Source of the DNA: Acidimicrobiia bacterium
GTDB lineage: Bacteria; Actinomycetota; Acidimicrobiia; Acidimicrobiales; Aldehydirespiratoraceae
DNA: 64,000 bases
Assembly: GCA_022821685.1 (NCBI GenBank)
Contig: JAJEDD010000014.1
Location: 173,604-237,603, forward strand
Direction: 5' to 3'
The notes beneath the pieces are model-generated. The model made no database searches. It was not told the origin of the DNA and saw only the letters and a list, made by a program, of their open reading frames with translations. A program made the position numbers and the translations under genes. Positions 45,133-53,326 of the stretch are shown in pieces; within the stretch, counting starts at the first letter, position 1, and the number at the start of each line of letters is the position of its first letter.

Positions 45133-46446
45133 GTGATGGGATCGCTTGGGCGGCGGTTGGGGCGGGGGCCTGCCAAGTATTCGGCCGCCGCGCTGGTGTG
45201 GCGGGGGCTGCGGGGCGGCCAGTGGCCCCGGATCTGGCGTGACGCCGAGCTGAAGCGTTCTTATGACGCGGTGATCGTCGGTGGGGGCGTGCATGGTCTG
45301 GCCACCGCCTACTACCTGGCCCGCAACCACGGCATCAAGGATGTGGCCGTGCTCGACAAGGCCTACCTGGGCAGCGGCGCCTCGGGCCGCAACACCGCCA
45401 TCGTGCGGGCCAACTACCTCACCCCCGAGGGGGTGGCCTTCTACGACCGGTCGCTGCAGCTCTACAACACCATGGCCACCGACTTGAACATCAACGTGAT
45501 GTTCAGCGAGCGGGGCCACCTCACCCTGGCCCACAACGACAGCTCCCTGCGCACCATGCACTGGCGGGCCGAGGTCAACAAGCTCCAGGGCGTGGACTCC
45601 AGCGTGATCGGCCCCGACGAGATCAAGAAAGTCGCGCCCAGCCTCGACACCTCCTCGCATCCCCGCTACCCGATCCTGGGCGCGCTCTACCATCCGCCCG
45701 GCGGGATCGTCCGCCACGACGCGGTGGTGTGGGGCTACGCCCGGGCCGCCGACTGCATGGGCGTCGAGATGCACCAGAAGACCGAGGTCCTCGACATTCT
45801 CTGCGAAGGCGGCGACGGCACCGACGGCAAGGGCCCCGGCGGCCGGGTGGTCGGGGTTCGCACCAGCCGGGGCGACATCTCCACCCCGGTGGTGGTGAAC
45901 TGCACCGCCGGCTGGGCCTCGCTGATCTCAGCCATGGCCGGCGTGCGCCTGCCCATCACCACCCATCCGCTGCAGGCCGCGGTCACTGAGCCGGTCAAGG
46001 TGTTCCTGCCCACCGTGGTGGTGTCGGGCTCGCTGCACGTCTACATCAGCCAGACCGACCGGGGCGAGCTGGTCTTCGGTGCGGCCGTCGATCCGGTGGC
46101 GACCTACTCGATCCGGGGCTCGCTGGAGTTCACCGAGGAACTGGCCGGCCACGTTCTCGAGCTCATGCCCGGCGTCTCCCGGATGCGGCTGCTGCGTCAA
46201 TGGTCCGGCCTGTGTGACATGACCCCCGACTACTCGCCGGTGATGGGCTTCACCGGGGTGGACGGCTTCCTGGTGGACGTGGGCTGGGGCACCTACGGCT
46301 TCAAGGCCGCCCCCGTGTCGGGCGAGCAGATGGCCGAGGCGGTCGCCACCGGCCGCACCCCCGAGTTGATCGCCCCCTTCGCTCTCAGCCGTTTCGACAC
46401 CGGCGAACTGGTCGGCGAGAAGGGCGCCGCGGCGGTGGGCCACTGA
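45133..46446 (+). CDS. soxB: Sarcosine oxidase beta subunit
   Basis: This is the FAD-binding beta subunit of heterotetrameric sarcosine oxidase, which demethylates sarcosine to glycine. Motifs are YDAVIVGGGVHGLATAYYLA, the substrate region GSGASGRNTAIVRANY, ITTHPLQAAVTEPVKVFLP, and the C-terminal MTPDYSPVMGFTGVDGFLVD with VGWGTYGFKAAPVSG. Length is 437. GTG 45133 or ATG 45136 are possible starts. It ends TGATG, overlapping a mini-ORF. Confidence 0.95.
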   Translation: MMGSLGRRLGRGPAKYSAAALVWRGLRGGQWPRIWRDAELKRSYDAVIVGGGVHGLATAYYLARNHGIKDVAVLDKAYLGSGASGRNTAIVRANYLTPEGVAFYDRSLQLYNTMATDLNINVMFSERGHLTLAHNDSSLRTMHWRAEVNKLQGVDSSVIGPDEIKKVAPSLDTSSHPRYPILGALYHPPGGIVRHDAVVWGYARAADCMGVEMHQKTEVLDILCEGGDGTDGKGPGGRVVGVRTSRGDISTPVVVNCTAGWASLISAMAGVRLPITTHPLQAAVTEPVKVFLPTVVVSGSLHVYISQTDRGELVFGAAVDPVATYSIRGSLEFTEELAGHVLELMPGVSRMRLLRQWSGLCDMTPDYSPVMGFTGVDGFLVDVGWGTYGFKAAPVSGEQMAEAVATGRTPELIAPFALSRFDTGELVGEKGAAAVGH

Positions 46447-46583
46447 TGGCCGTGTCAACGCCCGCGCCGGTTGGGCCGCTAATGGCCGCGTCAGCATCCG
46501 CGCTGGGCGGGTCGCTCAATGGCGCTCCGGTGCCGAGATCGGCGGGCTACACGCGGCCTCGCCGGCTGAAGGCAGATCACTAG
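46446..46583 (+). CDS. Possible coupled mini-ORF between soxB and soxD
   Basis: This 45-codon frame starts at an ATG overlapping the soxB stop (TGATG) and ends with a TAG overlapping the soxD GTG. Its first half consists of two ~36-base degenerate copies that both begin ATGGCCG (46446 and 46482). The protein (MAVSTPAPVGPLMAASASAL and on) has no recognisable fold. The perfect coupling at both ends makes it worth recording. It may be only a translated spacer. Confidence 0.35.
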   Translation: MAVSTPAPVGPLMAASASALGGSLNGAPVPRSAGYTRPRRLKADH

Positions 46584-46855
46584 TGCTGCTGGTGCCCTGT
46601 CCCTACTGCGGGCCGCGCAACTCTGTGGACCTGCGCTATGGCGGCGAGTCCCAGCCGCGTCCCGATCCCGCCACCGCCACCCCCGAGCAATGGCGGGGCT
46701 ACCTCTACCGGCGCGACAACCCGGCGGACTGGCTCCGCGAGAACTGGTACTGTCGCTCGGGCTGCCGCCGGTGGTTCACCGTGGAGCGCAACACGGCCAC
46801 CAACGAGTTCCGGCATCCGCCGATGCCCGGCGACAAGCGGGGCGGGAAGGCATGA
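46583..46855 (+). CDS. soxD: Sarcosine oxidase delta subunit
   Basis: This 90-residue zinc-binding delta subunit is recognised by LLVPCPYCGPRNSVDLRYGG, EQWRGYLYRRDNPADWLREN and WYCRSGCRRWFTVERNTATN. CPYCG and the later cysteine pair are the zinc ligands. It lies in the conserved soxB-D-A-G order. Confidence 0.95.
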   Translation: MLLVPCPYCGPRNSVDLRYGGESQPRPDPATATPEQWRGYLYRRDNPADWLRENWYCRSGCRRWFTVERNTATNEFRHPPMPGDKRGGKA

Positions 46856-46953
46856 TGGCCCGACGCTGCGACCGGCGGCGCCTCCGATATGGGCGCGGCC
46901 GGCGGCATACGGTGCGACAAGGCATGAGCGCCCTGCCGGAGGCCTCGCGATGA
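46852..46953 (+). CDS. Possible coupled mini-ORF between soxD and soxA
   Basis: This 33-codon frame begins with an ATG overlapping the soxD stop (ATGA) and ends in a TGA overlapping the soxA ATG. The peptide is arginine-rich (MARRCDRRRLRYGRGRRH). It has no known family and may be chance in GC-rich DNA, but it contains the soxA ribosome-binding site GGAGG, so its translation would affect soxA. Confidence 0.25.
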   Translation: MMARRCDRRRLRYGRGRRHTVRQGMSALPEASR

Positions 46954-49802
46954 CCATGGGTCGCCTGGGCAACGCCCAGCCCACCGAGGTCATCGACCGC
47001 GGCGCCAAGCTCAGCTTCCGTTGGAACGGCAAGCGCTTCGGTGGCTTTGAGGGCGACACCATCGCTTCGGCTCTGGCCGCGGCCGGCGAGCAGGTGTTCT
47101 CGCGCTCGATGAAATACCACCGGCCCCGCGGCATCCTCACCGCCGACTACTGGGATCCCAACCTGCTGGTGCAGGTCGGCGACGATCCCAACGTGCGGGC
47201 CGGGCATCGCCGGCTGGAGGCGGGCATGGAGGTGAGCGCCCAGAACGTGTGGCCGTCGCTGCGCCGCGACATCAAGGCGGCCAACGGTCTGGTCGGACGC
47301 TTCCTCACCGCCGGCTTCTACTACAAGACGTTCATGCGCCCCGCTCGGCTGTGGCCCGCCTACGAGCGGGTGCTGGCCACGTTCGCCCCCGGCGGCAAGA
47401 TCGACCTCGACACCCCCCACCGCTACCACGACAAGCGCTACATGCACCCCGACGTGGTGGTGGCCGGGGCCGGCCCGGCCGGGATCGAGGCCGCGCTGGC
47501 CGCCTCAGCCGACGGCGCCCGGGTGCTGCTGGTGGAGCACGAGCACGCAGTGGGCGGCCATCTCCGCTACGACAGCCGCGACACCGCGGTGGCCGCGCTG
47601 GCCGAGCTGCGGGCCGCGCTGGACGCCTCCGATGTGGAGGTGCTCACCGACTCCACCGTCACCGGCCGCTACGAGGACAACTGGCTCGGAATCGTGCAGC
47701 GCAGCCACCCGGTGGCGGTCGAGCGGCTCATCAAGGCTCGAGCCAAGACCCTGGTAGTGGCCCCCGGCCTGATCGAGAGGCCCTACGTGTTCGCCGGCAA
47801 CGACCGCCCCGGCGTGATCACCTCAACAGCGGCCCGCCGTCTGATCAACCTGTGGGGGGTCAAGCCCGGCGAGCGGGCTGTGGTGTTCACCGCCAACGCC
47901 GACGGCGACGCGGCCGCCGCCGACCTCGACCGGGCCGGGGTGGAGATCGCCGCGGTCATCGACGGCCGCCAGGGCCACCGGGTCAGCTCCACTCAGGGCT
48001 CGCCCCGGGCGGTGGAGGCGGTGGTGTCCGGCGGCAACCGCATCGAGGCCGACCTGCTGGTGGTGGCCGCAGGCTGGACCGCTCCCACCTCGCTGCTCAA
48101 CATGGCCGGCGACCGACCGGTCTACGACCCGCCCGCCGCCCGCTTCTTCGCCGCCGATCCGCCCGGCAACGTGCTGGCCACCGGCGGGCTGGCCGGCGAC
48201 GGCACCCTCGACGAGTTGCGAGCCCACGGCGCGGCCACCGGTCGCCTGGCCGCCCAGCGCGCCGCGGCGGTGGCCCACCGCCTCCAGGCTCTCACCGCCC
48301 GAGCCCAACCGGTCGGCGGCGAAGAGCCGCCGTGGGCGCCCGACGACCGCATCCCGCTGGGCCGAGACCCCCATCCCGAGCTGTACCGCTCCGACACCCA
48401 CGGCATGGTCGACTTCTCCGAGGACGTCGGCTCCAAAGACCTGATGGCCGCTGCCGGTGAGGGCTACGACTCCGTCGAGCTGGCCAAGCGCTACACCACC
48501 GCCACCATGGGACCCTCGCAGGGCAAGCTCGAGACGGTCAACACCGTGGCCGCCATCGCCGAGGCCCGGGGCGAGACCATCGCCGCTGTCGGCACCACCG
48601 TGTGGCGTCCGCCCTACGCGCCGCTGACTCTGGGCGCGCTGGCCGGGCGGGGGTTCGAGCCGGTGCGGGTGTCGTCGATCCAACCGTGGCACGAGGCCAA
48701 CGGGGTCCACACGATCCTGGCCGGCCAGTGGATCCGCCCCGATCACTACGGCGACCCCGCCGCCGAGGTCCGCAACGTGCGCAGCAACGTCGGGCTGATC
48801 GACGTCACCCCGCTGGGCAAGCTCGACCTGCGCGGCCCCGATGTAGCGAAGCTGCTCAACCTGCTCTACACCAACAAGTGGTCGAAGCTGCCGGTGGGCA
48901 AGGTGCGCTACGGGATGATGTGCGCCGAGGACGGGGTGGTGCTCGACGACGGCGTCACCGGCCGCCTCGGCGACGAGCACTACCTGATGACCACCACCAG
49001 CTCCGGCGCGGGCGGGGTGTGGGAGTGGGTCGAGAACTGGCTGCAGACCGAGCGTCCCGACTGGAGGGTGCACGTCACCCCGGTCACCACCGCCTACACC
49101 AGCATCAACGTGGCCGGCCCCAAGGCCCGGGAGCTGGTGAGCCGGGTGACCGACGGCGTGGACCTGTCGCCCGAGGCCTTCGCCTACATGGAGGTCCGCA
49201 CGGCCACCGTGGCGGGGGTGGCCGGCTGTTTCATGTGGCGCATCGGCTTCACCGGTGAGCTGTCCTTCGAGATCCACGTCCCCGCGGGCTGCGGCCTCCA
49301 TGTGTGGGAGGCGCTCATGGACGCGGGCGACGACCTCGGCGTCGGCCCGTTCGGGCTTGAGGGTCAGCGCATCATGCGGCTTGAGAAGGGCCACTTCATC
49401 GTGGGTCAGGACACCGACGGCCTCACGCTGGGGCCGAGCACCGGATTGGGCCCGCTGATCAAGCTCGACAAGGACGACTTCGCGGGCAAGCCGGAGCTGG
49501 CCTGGGCCGTTGGTCGCCCGCTGCCCATGATCGTGGCCATTCAGCCCGACGACCCCAACATCGTGCCCGCCGAGGCCAGCCAGATCGTGGCCGGCGACAC
49601 CAACCAGATCCTGGGCCGCATCACCTCGTCTCGGATGTCGCCCACCCTGGGCCGCTCCATCTGTTTGGGCCAGGTGGAGCCCGAGCTGGCTGCGGGCGGC
49701 ACCAAGCTGACCGTGCTGTTGACCACCGGCGAGCGGGTCGGCGCCACCGTGATGGACCATCACGCCCATTTCGATCCGACGGGGGAGCGTCTCCGTGGCT
49801 GA
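46950..49802 (+). CDS. soxA: Sarcosine oxidase alpha subunit
   Basis: This large alpha subunit (950 residues) carries the N-terminal Fer2_4-like region (FRWNGKRFGGFEGDTIASAL), an NAD-binding domain (VVVAGAGPAGIEAALAASAD), and a C-terminal aminomethyltransferase (GcvT-like) half. The half has NVRSNVGLIDVTPLGKLDLR, NVAGPKARELVSRVTDGVDL and GEFEIHV-like GELSFEIHVPAGCG. The last part binds THF and captures the formaldehyde equivalent. ATG 46950 has GGAGG seven bases before it. Confidence 0.96.
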   Translation: MTMGRLGNAQPTEVIDRGAKLSFRWNGKRFGGFEGDTIASALAAAGEQVFSRSMKYHRPRGILTADYWDPNLLVQVGDDPNVRAGHRRLEAGMEVSAQNVWPSLRRDIKAANGLVGRFLTAGFYYKTFMRPARLWPAYERVLATFAPGGKIDLDTPHRYHDKRYMHPDVVVAGAGPAGIEAALAASADGARVLLVEHEHAVGGHLRYDSRDTAVAALAELRAALDASDVEVLTDSTVTGRYEDNWLGIVQRSHPVAVERLIKARAKTLVVAPGLIERPYVFAGNDRPGVITSTAARRLINLWGVKPGERAVVFTANADGDAAAADLDRAGVEIAAVIDGRQGHRVSSTQGSPRAVEAVVSGGNRIEADLLVVAAGWTAPTSLLNMAGDRPVYDPPAARFFAADPPGNVLATGGLAGDGTLDELRAHGAATGRLAAQRAAAVAHRLQALTARAQPVGGEEPPWAPDDRIPLGRDPHPELYRSDTHGMVDFSEDVGSKDLMAAAGEGYDSVELAKRYTTATMGPSQGKLETVNTVAAIAEARGETIAAVGTTVWRPPYAPLTLGALAGRGFEPVRVSSIQPWHEANGVHTILAGQWIRPDHYGDPAAEVRNVRSNVGLIDVTPLGKLDLRGPDVAKLLNLLYTNKWSKLPVGKVRYGMMCAEDGVVLDDGVTGRLGDEHYLMTTTSSGAGGVWEWVENWLQTERPDWRVHVTPVTTAYTSINVAGPKARELVSRVTDGVDLSPEAFAYMEVRTATVAGVAGCFMWRIGFTGELSFEIHVPAGCGLHVWEALMDAGDDLGVGPFGLEGQRIMRLEKGHFIVGQDTDGLTLGPSTGLGPLIKLDKDDFAGKPELAWAVGRPLPMIVAIQPDDPNIVPAEASQIVAGDTNQILGRITSSRMSPTLGRSICLGQVEPELAAGGTKLTVLLTTGERVGATVMDHHAHFDPTGERLRG

Positions 49803-50376
49803 GTCGCCCGCCTTCGAGAGCCCGGTAGTGCGCAGCTACGACACCGCCTCCGACGGTGCCCTGACGTTGGCCGACGCCAGCGCGACGGTGAAGTGGCTGG
49901 TGCGGGCCTCCGCCGACGGCGCGGTAGCCGGCCGGCTCGGCGCGCCGTTCGGCTCGTCGCGGGCGGCGGCGGGCGGGGCGCTGGTGCTGGGCTCGCGACC
50001 CGGCGAGTGGATCGTGTTGGGCGAGGCCGGCGCGGTGGCCGAGGAAGTGGACGGCATCGACGGGCTGGACCCGTCGGACCTGGTGACCGCGCTCGACTGG
50101 ACCCACGGCCGGGCCCTGTTCCGAGTGACCGGCCCGGAAGCGTCGGCGATGCTGGAGAAGGTGTGCAGCCTCGACTGGTCCGATCCGATGACCCCCGATG
50201 GTGCGGTGGCCTCCGCCTCGGTGGCCAAGGTCACCTGCGACCTGGCCCGCAACGACCTCGACGGGGTGCCGTCGTATCTGATCTTCTGTGACCGCTCCTT
50301 CGGCCAGTACCTCTTCGATGCCCTGATCGACGCAGGCAACGAGTTCGGCCTGTGCGTGGGCCCGGGCGGCCTGTAG
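49795..50376 (+). CDS. soxG: Sarcosine oxidase gamma subunit
   Basis: This 193-residue gamma subunit starts at GTG 49795, overlapping soxA by 8 bases. Characteristic segments are GSRPGEWIVLGEAGAVAEEV, VTALDWTHGRALFRVTGPEA, KVTCDLARNDLDGVPSYLIF and CDRSFGQYLFDALIDAGNEF. It completes the soxBDAG set. No glyA, folD or purU neighbour is present. Confidence 0.93.
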   Translation: MAESPAFESPVVRSYDTASDGALTLADASATVKWLVRASADGAVAGRLGAPFGSSRAAAGGALVLGSRPGEWIVLGEAGAVAEEVDGIDGLDPSDLVTALDWTHGRALFRVTGPEASAMLEKVCSLDWSDPMTPDGAVASASVAKVTCDLARNDLDGVPSYLIFCDRSFGQYLFDALIDAGNEFGLCVGPGGL

Positions 50377-50378
50377 CC

Positions 50379-50455
50379 AGAGGCCGAGCTTGTGAGGCCG
50401 TGGGCTGTGACGCTGGGGTTTGGGCGGCCCGTGAGCGCAGCGAACAAGAGCGGGA
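50379..50455 (+). repeat. Interspersed repeat, copy R6
   Basis: It begins AGAGGCCGAGCTTGTGAGGC, continues CGTGGGCTGTG ... GGGGTTTGGGCGGCCCGTGA, and ends GCGCAGCGAACAAGAGCGGG. The middle matches the copy at 20561 better than that at 28071. It starts 3 bases after the soxG stop. Confidence 0.9.
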
Positions 50456-50544
50456 GATACAGAGCCAAGCGCGGCGTGAGCGCCTATCCTCATGTCGCCG
50501 GTGTTTGCCGCTCCGGTGCTCCTAGCCGCGGATGGAGACGCTAA

Positions 50545-51357
50545 GTGGTCGAGGTACCCGAGTATCTGCTCGAACGCTCGCGTCAGCGGCGGGCCGAGCT
50601 GACCGGTACCGAGCTCGCCGACTCCGGCGCTGCTGCACCCGCCCCTGACACGGCGCCGGTCGCCGCTTCGACGCCCCCGGCGGCAGCCCCTGCTCCGATT
50701 GTCGAGGCTGCCCCTCCGCCGCCTCCCGAGCCCGACCCGCCCTACGTGGAGGCCGCCCGGGCCCGCAAGCGGATGCCCTACTGGGCCGCGTCGGTGATGG
50801 TGTTCCTGCCCCTGTGGGCCATCTTCTATGTGGGCATGCTGGAGCCGCCCGACTCCGACGAGCTGGTGCTGGCCGACAACGGCGCGGCCGTCTACAGCAC
50901 TTGCGCCTCCTGCCACGGCGCCGACGGTTCGGGCACCGCCACTGGACGCCAGCTCAGCGACGGCGAGCTGTTGCTCACCTTCGGTCCTGCCCCCGGATTC
51001 GACGGGCTGGCCCACCACCTGTCGTGGGTGTATCTGGGCACCGCCGACACCAAGCGCCTCGGGCTCGACTTCTACGGCAACCCCGACCGGCCCGGCGGCC
51101 AGCGCGAGGTCGACAGCTTCGCCAGCGGCATGAGCGGCTTCTCCAACCTGAGCCTGGAGGACCTGGTGTCGGTGGTGTACTACGAGCGCATCGTCCACGG
51201 CGGCCTCGATGCCGAAACGGCCGCCCACGAGGAGGAGATGCTGCTGGCGCTAGTGGCCGACGCTCCCGCCTTCGAGACCGGCTCGCCCGACGAGATCAGC
51301 GCCCTGCTAACCGAGTCCGCCGAGGGCCACGGCATCGATCTCGCCGCCGGCGAGTAG
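50545..51357 (+). CDS. Membrane-anchored c-type cytochrome
   Basis: This 270-residue protein has a cytoplasmic, very Ala/Pro-rich N-terminal tail (to about 70), one membrane helix (about 79-97, YWAASVMVFLPLWAIFYVGM), and an extracytoplasmic cytochrome c domain with CASCH (120-124) and a probable Met ligand in SGMSGFSNL. The domain resembles the small c-domains of actinobacterial respiratory complexes. GTG 50545 is preceded by GGAG. It may take electrons from a nearby dehydrogenase, but no oxidase genes are adjacent. Confidence 0.85.
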   Translation: MVEVPEYLLERSRQRRAELTGTELADSGAAAPAPDTAPVAASTPPAAAPAPIVEAAPPPPPEPDPPYVEAARARKRMPYWAASVMVFLPLWAIFYVGMLEPPDSDELVLADNGAAVYSTCASCHGADGSGTATGRQLSDGELLLTFGPAPGFDGLAHHLSWVYLGTADTKRLGLDFYGNPDRPGGQREVDSFASGMSGFSNLSLEDLVSVVYYERIVHGGLDAETAAHEEEMLLALVADAPAFETGSPDEISALLTESAEGHGIDLAAGE

Positions 51358-51560
51358 CCGGCCGGGCCACCGCAGGCCCACCTGAATGCCCCGCCGCCAA
51401 ACCGCCGCTGAAACCGCTGCCGTGGGCGACGCTGCGGCCGATACTGCTGCCTGCGACTCCGTCGTTCTCGACTCTGCTGCCGGTGAAGTCACCGCTGCCG
51501 GTACCGCTACTAGCGCCGCTGCCGCTGTCAGCGACATCGCTGGTTGGCATCGAAGCTGAC
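51358..51560 (+). other. Low-complexity spacer before pgi
   Basis: These 203 bases are built from short GCTGCCG/ACCGCTG-type units. They are open in the pgi frame (PPLKPLPWATLRPILLPATP and further), but no start codon makes them part of pgi. I see no promoter and no conserved element. Confidence 0.5.
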
Positions 51561-53198
51561 ATGGCTCCCAGCAACACCGCCGCCGACATCACTGCTGCCT
51601 CGGAGTGGGCTGCACTGGCCCGCGCCGCCGGTGAGATGCAGGCGGGAGGCGTCGACCTGGCAGGACTGTTCGCGGCCGACCCGGGCCGGTCCGAGCGCTG
51701 CACGTCGACGGTGGGCGACCTGGTCATCGACTGGTCGCGGCACTTGGTCACCGATGCCACGGTGGAGCTGCTGTTGGCCCTGGCCGTGCGGGCCGATGCA
51801 CCGGCGCGGATCGAGGCCATGCTGGCGGGCGAGCCGGTCAATGTCACCGAGGGCCGCTCCGTGCTGCACACCGCGTTGCGGTCCCGGCCCTCCGACGAGG
51901 TCCTGGTTGGCGGAGTGGATCTGGCGCCGGCCATCGTTGCCGAGCGCGAGCGGACGAGCGCGCTGGTACGAGCCCTGCTCGCCGGCGAGCGCCGCGGGGC
52001 CACCGGGCTGCCGATCCGCACCGTGGTCAACATCGGGATCGGCGGCTCGCAGCTCGGCCCGGCCATGGCCCACGAAGCGCTGGCCGCGTTCCGCACCGGT
52101 GGCATCGAGTGTCGGTTCGTGTCGAACGTCGACCCGGCCGCCCTGGCTGCGGGCCTGGCCGGCCTCGACCCGGCTGAGACGCTGTTCGTGGTGGTGTCCA
52201 AGGGCTTCGCCACCGCCGAGACGCTGGCGAACGCCCGCGCCGCCCGGGCCTGGGCCGCGTCGGCGCTCGGCGCGGAGGCAGCCGGTGCACACTTCGTGGC
52301 GGTGACTGCCAACCGCGACGCCGCGGTCGCGTTCGGTATTGACCCCGACGACGTCTTCGCCACCTGGGACTGGGTCGGTGGCCGCTTCTCGATGGGGTCG
52401 GCGGCCGGGCTGGCGCTGATGGCCGCCGTCGGCGAGGAGAACTTCGCTGCCATGCAGGCCGGGATGCGCACCGTTGACGAACATGTGGCTGCCGACCCGC
52501 TGGCCAGCGCCCCGATGCTGCTGGGCCTGCTGTCGGTCTGGAATCGCAACTTCTGGGGCGCCCAGACCCGGGCGGTGGTGCCGTACTCCGAGCGGCTGCG
52601 GCTGTTCCCGGTATGGCTGCAGCAGGTGATCATGGAGTCCAACGGCAAGCGGGTCCGCCTCGACGGCAGCCCCCTGAGCTGCGAGTCGGCCGAGGTGGTG
52701 TGGGGCGGGGTGGGCACCGACAGCCAGCACTCCTTCCACCAGCTGCTGCATCAGGGCACCACAGCGGTACCTGTCGATTTCATCGTCATGGCCCAACCCG
52801 ATCCCGACGCCGACGGCGAGGCCGCGGCCGAGCGACATGAGTCGCTGGTGGCCAACTGTTTCGCCCAGGCCGCCGCGCTGGCCTTCGGCACCCCGGCCGA
52901 GACAGCGGGCGACCCCCATCGCGAGCTGCCCGGCAACCGCCCGTCGACGGTGATCCTGGCCCCGGCGCTGACGCCGGGCGTGCTGGGCCAGCTGGTGGCC
53001 CTATACGAGCATCAGGTAGTAGTGCAGGGCGCGGTCTGGGGCATCAACAGCTTCGACCAGTTCGGCGTCGAGCGAGGCAAGACCCTGGCCGATGCCATAG
53101 TGGCCGACCTCCGCAACGGCCCCCCCACATCCGAAGCGAACCACGACCCCTCCACCAAATCACTGATAGCTCACTATCACCGCCTGCGGGGCCAGTAG
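51561..53198 (+). CDS. pgi: Glucose-6-phosphate isomerase
   Basis: Pgi interconverts glucose-6-phosphate and fructose-6-phosphate. The 545-residue protein has VVNIGIGGSQLGPAMAHEAL, FVVVSKGFATAETLANA, WVGGRFSMGSAAGLALMA, WGGVGTDSQHSFHQLLHQGT (signature 1) and GINSFDQFGVERGKTLA (signature 2). The frame is open upstream through low-complexity sequence, but ATG 51561 gives the standard N-terminus. Confidence 0.96.
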   Translation: MAPSNTAADITAASEWAALARAAGEMQAGGVDLAGLFAADPGRSERCTSTVGDLVIDWSRHLVTDATVELLLALAVRADAPARIEAMLAGEPVNVTEGRSVLHTALRSRPSDEVLVGGVDLAPAIVAERERTSALVRALLAGERRGATGLPIRTVVNIGIGGSQLGPAMAHEALAAFRTGGIECRFVSNVDPAALAAGLAGLDPAETLFVVVSKGFATAETLANARAARAWAASALGAEAAGAHFVAVTANRDAAVAFGIDPDDVFATWDWVGGRFSMGSAAGLALMAAVGEENFAAMQAGMRTVDEHVAADPLASAPMLLGLLSVWNRNFWGAQTRAVVPYSERLRLFPVWLQQVIMESNGKRVRLDGSPLSCESAEVVWGGVGTDSQHSFHQLLHQGTTAVPVDFIVMAQPDPDADGEAAAERHESLVANCFAQAAALAFGTPAETAGDPHRELPGNRPSTVILAPALTPGVLGQLVALYEHQVVVQGAVWGINSFDQFGVERGKTLADAIVADLRNGPPTSEANHDPSTKSLIAHYHRLRGQ

Positions 53199-53326
53199 CC
53201 GCGCCCCGCTATCAACCTCCGGCGGTTTGGAGCCATTGTTTGCCCCAACTCCACGAAATCTGCCGGCCCCGCCGTCGATAATCGCCGAAAAGTGACGGCG
53301 AGGTGGTCAGAAATCGGCAGAAGTGC

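Noticed and set aside
47823..49769. A 648-residue minus-strand frame opposite soxA
   Set aside because: Antisense shadow; the soxA frame carries the clear family motifs.
53199..53326. Regulatory RNA between pgi and the helicase
   Set aside because: The 128-base convergent spacer contains only short GCCGGC-type inverted bits; no terminator or RNA structure could be supported.
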